From the NCBI RefSeq assembly GCF_021535135.1, contig NZ_CP091036.1:1240001-1304000 (forward strand): 64,000 nt of DNA, written 5' to 3'. The notes under the pieces are model-generated. The model was not told the origin of the DNA. It was given only the letters and a program-made list of their open reading frames with translations, and did not search any database. Positions 59,178 through 64,000 of this stretch are shown here, piece after piece. The DNA comes from Antarcticibacterium sp. 1MA-6-2. Lineage in GTDB: Bacteria > Bacteroidota > Bacteroidia > Flavobacteriales > Flavobacteriaceae. The translations under genes and the position numbers were made by a program. The number at the start of each line of letters is the position of its first letter. The stretch's first letter is position 1.

Positions 59178-59286
59178 TTAACTTCTGTTCTTTTTCTTCG
59201 CTTCTTTCGCAGCGCGTTTTTCCTTTAAAGTAAGAACTAAGTTCCTTTTTAACCGAATTCTTTGAAGGGGATTTTTCTTTTGCCAT
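59178..59286 (-). CDS. Small basic protein, 35 aa (frameshift near 59238)
   Basis: ATG at 59286: MAKEKSPSKNSVKKE. The frame then runs into an implausible stretch. If coding ACTTAGT (59236-59242) is ACCGGT, it continues PVLTLKEKRAAKEAKKKNRS to TAA at 59178-59180. That gives a Lys/Ala-rich 35-residue protein of a type common in Flavobacteriia as a hypothetical small basic protein. Found because the scar rule predicted it; convergent with the epimerase. Confidence 0.7.
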
Positions 59287-59402
59287 GGTTTCTCTGTTAT
59301 TAAGAGTTTATGGAATAAAAGTAATAAAACTTATAACACCAAAGCAGAAAAATTTGGGGCCGAAATTCGCACTACAAAATAAAATTTCCCTAAATTAAAT
59401 CT

Positions 59403-59639
59403 ATGAAAACCGAGGAGCTTAAAAAGGAACTGATAAACAGAATAAATAGTACTGAAGATAAATCTCTACTGGAAGATATCTATAGATTAATTGATCCGGA
59501 AAATTCTGGAAAGGTTATTTATGAACTATCTTTTGAAGAGAAAACTGAACTAAATATAGCCAGGGAGGAAGTTAAAAACGGACAATATTTTACCCAGGAA
59601 GAAGTGGATGAGAGCATGAAAAAATGGCTGGGAGAATAA
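59403..59639 (+). CDS. Antitoxin of a type II toxin-antitoxin pair
   Basis: 78 residues, all helical and acidic, no DNA-binding domain that I can name. Begins MKTEELKKELINRINST and ends EEVDESMKKWLGE. Small antitoxins of this shape pair with RelE/ParE toxins in Bacteroidota. The toxin reading frame starts inside its last codons (16-bp overlap). Own promoter not obvious in the AT-rich leader. Confidence 0.85.
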   Translation: MKTEELKKELINRINSTEDKSLLEDIYRLIDPENSGKVIYELSFEEKTELNIAREEVKNGQYFTQEEVDESMKKWLGE

Positions 59640-59920
59640 AATGGTCCAAAAAAGCTACAGAAGATCTTCAGGAAATTTTAGCTTACTGGAGAAGTAGAAA
59701 TAAATCCAATACATATAGCAAGAAACTCTATAAAGAAATAATACAGATCATATATTTATTAGATGCATATCCCTATTTAGGCATATCTACTAGTGATAAA
59801 TTTATTAGAGTGAAAATTTTTAAATCGTATAAATTTTTTTACGAATTTAAATCCAAACCAATTACCATACTGGGAATTTGGGATACGAGGCAAGACCCGG
59901 AAGAATTAGAAACACTCTAA
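59624..59920 (+). CDS. RelE/ParE family toxin
   Basis: 98 residues. RelE/ParE fold: IKWSKKATEDLQEILAYWR at the N-terminus, AYPYLGISTSDKFIRVKIFKSYKFFYEFK in the strand core (given as DKFIRVKIFKSYKFFYEF), and the C-terminal strand ITILGIWDTRQDPE with Arg and Asp. ParE-type toxins poison gyrase, RelE types cut mRNA; which applies here cannot be told. Overlaps the antitoxin by 16 bp. Confidence 0.9.
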   Translation: MAGRIKWSKKATEDLQEILAYWRSRNKSNTYSKKLYKEIIQIIYLLDAYPYLGISTSDKFIRVKIFKSYKFFYEFKSKPITILGIWDTRQDPEELETL

Positions 59921-59925
59921 AAAAT

Positions 59926-59957
59926 AAAAAACGCTTCGGAGTTCTGAAGCGTTTTTT
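59926..59957. terminator. Bidirectional intrinsic terminator
   Basis: Perfect 12-bp stem AAAAAACGCTTC (59926-59937) and GAAGCGTTTTTT (59946-59957), 8-nt loop. Shared by the toxin gene (+) and lpdA (-). Confidence 0.92.
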
Positions 59958-59974
59958 ATTCAACTTTTTTTCAA

Positions 59975-61381
59975 TTAAACGTGCAATGCACGGTCTCCGG
60001 TTGCCGCTAAAGCTGCTTCTTTAATAGCTTCAGCATAAGTTGGATGGGCGTGGCTCATACGCGCAATGTCTTCAGCAGAGGCTCTGAATTCCATGGCAGT
60101 AACCGCTTCAGCAATAAGATCGGCTGTTCTTGCTCCAATCATATGTACTCCTAATACTTCATCAGTTTTAGCATCGGAAAGAATTTTTACAAAACCATCC
60201 GTGTCACCACTGGCTCTTGAACGTCCTAATGCCCGCATCGGGAATTTCCCTGCTTTGTATTCAACTCCTGCTTCTTTTAATTCTTCTTCCGATTTACCTA
60301 CTGCGGCAACTTCCGGCCAGGTGTAGACAACTCCCGGGATAAGATTATAATTGATGTGTGGTTTTTGTCCCGCAATTACTTCAGCAACAAAAGAACCTTC
60401 TTCAGAAGCTTTATGTGCCAGCATTGCTCCTTTTACTACATCTCCAATAGCATAAATATTTTTCACATTAGTTTGCAAATGCTCATTCACGGTGATCATT
60501 CCGCGTTCTCCAACTTCAACCCCTGCAGCTTCAGCATTTAGTCCGTCGGTAAAAGGTCTTCTTCCCACAGAAACAAGACAATAATCTCCTTTAAATTCTA
60601 CTTCATTTCCTTTTTTATCATCTGCTTTAACAATCACCTCATCTCCATTTCTTTCAACAGATTTTACTTTATGGCTCACATTAAGAGTTATTCCCTGCTT
60701 CTTAAGCACCTTCGCCAATTCCTTGGCTAAAGCAGAATCCATTGTGGGAATGATCCTGTCCATATACTCCACTACGGTAACTTCGGCTCCAAGTCTGCTG
60801 TAAACCTGTCCTAATTCCAGACCAATTACACCACCACCAATTACTAACATGTGTTTAGGAATTTCCTTCAGTTTTAATGCTTCAGTAGAAGTTATTACTC
60901 TCTCTTTATCAAGCTTAATAAACGGCAGAGAGGACGGTTTTGAGCCCGTTGCGATAATAGTATTTGTTGCTTCAATGGTTTCTGTACCACCTTCAGCTTT
61001 ATCTATATTAATATGTGTAGCGTCTTTAAAAGATCCAACTCCTTGAAAAACCTCAATCTTGTTCTTGTCCATCAGATATTTTACGCCATCGCAGGTTTGT
61101 TGTACAACTGCAGATTTACGGTTCATCATTTTTTCAAGATTGATTTTTACATCTCCCGAAAGTTCGATACCGTGTTCTTCAAAATGTTTTACAGCGTCCT
61201 CGTAATGGTGCGAAGAATCCAACAAGGCTTTACTTGGAATACAGCCCACGTTTAAACAGGTACCACCAAGAGTGGAATATTTTTCAATGATTGCAGTTTT
61301 CATCCCCAGTTGCGCACAACGAATGGCAGCTACGTATCCTCCGGGACCTGATCCTATTACCACTACATCATATTTACTCAT
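59975..61381 (-). CDS. lpdA: Dihydrolipoyl dehydrogenase
   Basis: Start at 61381 (MSKYDVVVIG); the upstream in-frame ATG would place 15 poor residues first and overlap the promoter. 468 residues. FAD site VIGSGPGGYVAA, redox pair C42/C47 in GGTCLNVGCIPSK, NAD site IGGGVIGLELG, and the catalytic His-Glu in HAHPTYAEAIKEA. E3 subunit of pyruvate, 2-oxoglutarate and branched-chain dehydrogenases. Confidence 0.97.
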   Translation of the reverse strand: MSKYDVVVIGSGPGGYVAAIRCAQLGMKTAIIEKYSTLGGTCLNVGCIPSKALLDSSHHYEDAVKHFEEHGIELSGDVKINLEKMMNRKSAVVQQTCDGVKYLMDKNKIEVFQGVGSFKDATHINIDKAEGGTETIEATNTIIATGSKPSSLPFIKLDKERVITSTEALKLKEIPKHMLVIGGGVIGLELGQVYSRLGAEVTVVEYMDRIIPTMDSALAKELAKVLKKQGITLNVSHKVKSVERNGDEVIVKADDKKGNEVEFKGDYCLVSVGRRPFTDGLNAEAAGVEVGERGMITVNEHLQTNVKNIYAIGDVVKGAMLAHKASEEGSFVAEVIAGQKPHINYNLIPGVVYTWPEVAAVGKSEEELKEAGVEYKAGKFPMRALGRSRASGDTDGFVKILSDAKTDEVLGVHMIGARTADLIAEAVTAMEFRASAEDIARMSHAHPTYAEAIKEAALAATGDRALHV

Positions 61382-61415
61382 AAGTCTAATTTTTGTTTTA
61401 TTTGCAAGATTGTAA

Positions 61416-61446
61416 CAAAAGTACAATTATTCTCTTCAATGAACAA
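61416..61446 (-). promoter_or_regulatory. Promoter of lpdA, TTG-N20-TACTTTTG
   Basis: On the minus strand TTG (61446-61444) and TACTTTTG (61423-61416), 20 bp between. A full match to the Bacteroidota pattern, 34 bp upstream of the ATG at 61381. Confidence 0.7.
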
Positions 61447-61520
61447 CGAATAAAACCCTTCAAAGGAGCGCTATTTGCTTTTAAAGCGGTGTGTAAAAAA
61501 GAGAGCCTTTAATTGAAAAT

Positions 61521-61760
61521 TTATTTCTTCTTAGTATTCTCTTCGGAAGTGGAGGAAGGAGTTTTGCCTCTTTGGGCGGTTGAGTCTGGCGGTACAGAAT
61601 CTTTTCCTTTTATTGATGTTGATTCCTCTGTAGTAAAATTCTTTTGAGCTTTGGCACTGGTTTCGGGAGAGATGGGTTCTTTCTCAGATTTTGTAGTTCC
61701 CCTGCTTTCCGGTTGTCCCGCTATAGTTCCTTCTGTCTTTGGTACATTTGGCTTTCCCAT
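61521..61760 (-). CDS. Small disordered protein, unrecognised
   Basis: 79 residues from ATG 61760 (MGKPNVPKTEGTIAG); an upstream in-frame start at 61808 is possible. Composition is Lys, Ser, Thr, Glu, Pro with almost no hydrophobic residues, so intrinsically disordered. No signal peptide. Such short hydrophilic proteins occur in flavobacteria; function unknown. Confidence 0.5.
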   Translation of the reverse strand: MGKPNVPKTEGTIAGQPESRGTTKSEKEPISPETSAKAQKNFTTEESTSIKGKDSVPPDSTAQRGKTPSSTSEENTKKK

Positions 61761-61903
61761 GATTTTATTTTTTTTATGTTGATTTTGATCCGGAAGGATC
61801 AGCATCATATAAATTAAAATTCCTATTTTAAGAAAGATAAAATAAAAGGAAGAGAAACCTGGGGATTTTAGGATCTCTATAGTGTAGGTTTAACAATAGG
61901 CGG

Positions 61904-62362
61904 CTATAATGGTAAAGCTGAAGTATGTTTAACCTGGTTAATAACGAATGTGCTTTGTGTACTACCAATATGCTCCAGCGTGGTGAGTTTGGTTACCATA
62001 AATTCACGATAGGCCTCCATATTCTTTACCCGTACTTTTAGATTATAATCATATTCCCCACTTACATGATAACATTCCATTACCTCAGGAAGTTTTGCAA
62101 CTTCGGCTTCAAACTTCATCATATAAGCTTTCGTGTGCTGAGTCAATTTGATCTGGCAAAGAACCATAAAAGATCTCTCCACTTTTTCCGGCTCTACCAC
62201 CGCAATATATCCTGAAATTACGCCATTCCTTTCCAGCCTTTTTACCCGCTCATAAATTGCGGTAACCGAAAGGTTTAATTTTGCTGAAAGTTGTTTGTTG
62301 GTGATCTTACTATCCTTTTGAAGTTGTCTCAGTATTTTTATATCAATGTTATCCAGATGCAT
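61904..62362 (-). CDS. Lrp/AsnC family transcriptional regulator
   Basis: 152 residues. HTH: DIKILRQLQKDSKITNKQLSAKL and AIYERVKRLERNGVI (given as VTAIYERVKRLERNGVIS); RAM domain with ECYHVSGEYDYNLKVRV, an effector pocket for amino acids. Divergent from the methionine gamma-lyase-like gene, which makes that gene its likely target. 312 bp lie between the start codons. Confidence 0.93.
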   Translation of the reverse strand: MHLDNIDIKILRQLQKDSKITNKQLSAKLNLSVTAIYERVKRLERNGVISGYIAVVEPEKVERSFMVLCQIKLTQHTKAYMMKFEAEVAKLPEVMECYHVSGEYDYNLKVRVKNMEAYREFMVTKLTTLEHIGSTQSTFVINQVKHTSALPL

Positions 62363-62674
62363 ACTGATTAAGTTTTAAAGTGCCAGGGCAATTATGTGTG
62401 AAAAATTCAAGAACAAAACTTTTTTATTTTAAAATCCAGTGCTTAAAATAGAACATCCCACTCTATTCCGATGCATTTCCACATAAAGAAAGAGTTTAGC
62501 ACCTCCCATTTCAATTACTGAAAATAAAAAAACTACATAAGCTTGCGGAGGTTCGCTTTGGGAGAAATATTTCCTATAAAAATCAAATGTGGTAGTTTTT
62601 TTTTCTAAATATATCGCAATCTATTGATTAAATAATATTAAAAGTAGAGATTTGAATAGAATAAAACTAATACT
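62363..62674. other. Divergent intergenic region, likely Lrp-controlled
   Basis: About 0.31 kb, AT-rich, no gene seen. It must hold both promoters; I see no perfect TAnnTTTG with a -33 partner (TAGAGATTTG at 62646-62655 is off-consensus). No clear Lrp box can be called by eye. Confidence 0.5.
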
Positions 62675-63889
62675 ATGAAATATAAACCCGCCAATCATAT
62701 CCAGGATCTCCAATACTTTGGAGAATTTGGAGGAGTAAATCCATCAATTTCAGATTCTTCTACTTATACGTTTCTTTCAGCAAAAACCATGTTTGACACT
62801 TTTGAGGGGAATGCAGATGGTTGTTACTTATATTCCCGGCATTCCTCTCCCTCAAATCTTTATTTAGGAGAGGCTCTCGCTGCAATGGAAGGAACAGAAA
62901 CTGCTAACGTAGCAGCATCAGGTATGGGAGCCATAACTTCAACTCTTTTACAGTTATGTATGGCAGGCGATCACGTAGTTTCCAGCAGAACAATCTATGG
63001 CGGAACCTATGCTTTTCTGAAGAATTTTGCACCCAGGTTGAATATTACCACTTCCTTTGTAGACATTACTAAACCGGAAGCTGTGGAAGCAGCTGTCACA
63101 AAAAATACAAAAGTGTTGTACTGTGAATCTGTAAGCAATCCCTTGCTTGAAGTTGCAGATATTGAAGCCCTGTCTAAAATTGCAAAAAAGCACAATCTCA
63201 CTCTTGTTGTAGACAATACTTTTTCACCACTGTCAATAACTCCAAAAGAACTTGGTGCCGATGTTATTATACACAGCCTCACCAAATTTATAAATGGTAG
63301 TAGTGACACGGTGGGCGGAGTTACCTGTGGATCCCAAAATTTCATCAACTCCCTTAGAAGCGTAAATGATGGTGCCAATATGCTGCTAGGACCTACTATG
63401 GATAGTTTACGCTCTGCCTCTATTCTTAAAAATATGAGGACACTACATATAAGAATGAAACAGCACAGTAATAATGCAATGTATCTGGCTCAAAAATTTG
63501 AAGAAGATGGATTAAGAACAGTTTATCCCGGACTTCCCTCCCACCCCAGTCATGAACTTTTCAAAAGGATGATGAATCCGGATTACGGTTTTGGCGGAAT
63601 GTTAACTATAGATGTTGGAACCCTGGACAAAGCCAATGAATTAATGGAATTAATGCAGAATGAGAATCTTGGATATCTTGCCGTGAGTCTCGGGTTTTAT
63701 AAAACCTTGTTCAGCGCACCCGGAAGTTCCACTTCTTCAGAAATTCCTCTTGAAGAACAGAAAGAGATGGGATTAACCGATGGCCTTATCAGGTTCTCGA
63801 TTGGACTGGATAATGATATTGAAAGAACATACCAGCGAATGAAAGCCTGTATGGAAAAAGTAGAAATACTGGCTTTACAGGAAAACTAA
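62675..63889 (+). CDS. Cys/Met metabolism PLP-dependent enzyme, methionine gamma-lyase-like
   Basis: 404 residues, fold type I. PLP Lys K204 in HSLTKFINGSSDTVGG, D180 in VVDNTFSPL contacting the ring N, Y53 and R55 in YSRHSSPSN at the phosphate site of the neighbour subunit. The C-terminus FSIGLDNDIERTYQRM is as in the family. Methionine gamma-lyase versus cystathionine lyase or synthase cannot be settled by eye. Divergent from an Lrp-type regulator. Confidence 0.87.
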   Translation: MKYKPANHIQDLQYFGEFGGVNPSISDSSTYTFLSAKTMFDTFEGNADGCYLYSRHSSPSNLYLGEALAAMEGTETANVAASGMGAITSTLLQLCMAGDHVVSSRTIYGGTYAFLKNFAPRLNITTSFVDITKPEAVEAAVTKNTKVLYCESVSNPLLEVADIEALSKIAKKHNLTLVVDNTFSPLSITPKELGADVIIHSLTKFINGSSDTVGGVTCGSQNFINSLRSVNDGANMLLGPTMDSLRSASILKNMRTLHIRMKQHSNNAMYLAQKFEEDGLRTVYPGLPSHPSHELFKRMMNPDYGFGGMLTIDVGTLDKANELMELMQNENLGYLAVSLGFYKTLFSAPGSSTSSEIPLEEQKEMGLTDGLIRFSIGLDNDIERTYQRMKACMEKVEILALQEN

Positions 63890-63911
63890 GAAATGATTAG
63901 TTTGATTTTGG

Positions 63912-63947
63912 AAAAGGGAGACGGGGATAACACGTCTCCCTTTTTTT
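63912..63947 (+). terminator. Intrinsic terminator
   Basis: Stem AAAAGGGAGACG (63912-63923) and CGTCTCCCTTTT (63933-63944), 9-nt loop, followed by TTT. Ends the lyase transcript. Confidence 0.9.
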
Positions 63948-64000
63948 CTAATGACTTGTGTTTCTATTGTTTATTAGTAGATAACAATTTATTAAGCTCT

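Noticed and set aside
6022..59242. Programmed frameshifting or genuine gene decay as cause of the many breaks
   Set aside because: Breaks hit essential-type genes and share one inferred hexamer; no slippery sequence or stop context is shared, and flanking codons are well conserved.
6022..59242. Deamination of methylated C as cause of the scars
   Set aside because: Deamination would give point changes (CCGG to CTGG). The scars change length by 1-4 bases.

Overview
The window looks like chromosomal DNA of a marine-type member of the Flavobacteriaceae (Bacteroidota), close to Gramella/Christiangramia, Salegentibacter or Zunongwangia. The basis is low GC, almost no Shine-Dalgarno sequences, several start-proximal promoters of the Bacteroidota type (TAnnTTTG at -7, sometimes TTG at -33), a DUF5606 gene, lipoproteins with Bacteroidota-like lipoboxes, and GC-rich palindromic intergenic elements of a kind common in this group. 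No rRNA, tRNA or CRISPR array was seen.

Layout. 0-2.8 kb: an ATPase/FtsX-permease pair. 2.9-6.3 kb: a propeller hybrid sensor kinase. 6.4-7.7 kb: a lipoprotein. 8.2-11 kb: a soluble histidine kinase, a CheY-like regulator and a receiver-adenylate cyclase fusion. 11-15.8 kb: membrane and stress genes (YitT, HD hydrolase, glutathione peroxidase, Ca/Na antiporter, COG2426). 15.9-20.2 kb: a serine hydrolase and several unrecognised secreted or small proteins. 20.3-25.4 kb: methyltransferase, ATP-grasp-like protein, mazG, DUF5606, def, ruvX, dapD. 25.4-26.7 kb: an IS110-family element. 26.9-34 kb: a cell-surface glycan cluster (GT9, LPS-kinase-like, three further glycosyltransferases of GT4/GT1-like type, GT2, pyruvyltransferase). 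34-49 kb: tsaC, cca, ctaA, a nucleoid protein, an ABC-2 exporter, uvrB, hsp20, DUF2254. 47.3-54.4 kb: DUF885 peptidase, CocE hydrolase, DsbD, TilS. 54.5-59.2 kb: pabB, an FMN reductase, a DEAD-box helicase, an epimerase. 59.4-63.9 kb: a toxin-antitoxin pair, lpdA, an Lrp regulator and a methionine gamma-lyase-like enzyme.

The most striking property is not a gene. More than twenty frameshifts or stops break about fifteen otherwise well-conserved genes, including uvrB, cca, ctaA, mazG and dsbD. Nearly all sit where the family's protein sequence implies an RCCGGY hexamer that is now garbled to CTTAG, CCTAG, CTAAG or similar. By eye the whole window contains no intact RCCGGY, although YCCGGY and RCCGGR are both common. 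The simplest reading is that RCCGGY is modified in this organism and that the consensus was miscalled at those sites. If so, the broken genes are intact in the cell and the sequence carries a footprint of a methyltransferase. These genes are therefore annotated as CDS with a note on the scar.

Two further points stand out. The IS110 element splits a palindromic element exactly at a duplicated CT core, and its non-coding end carries stretches matching the donor junction and complementary to the target, as expected of a bridge RNA. Heptanucleotide (7-bp) tandem repeats occur in several intergenic regions and as a ~290-bp in-frame block inside pabB.
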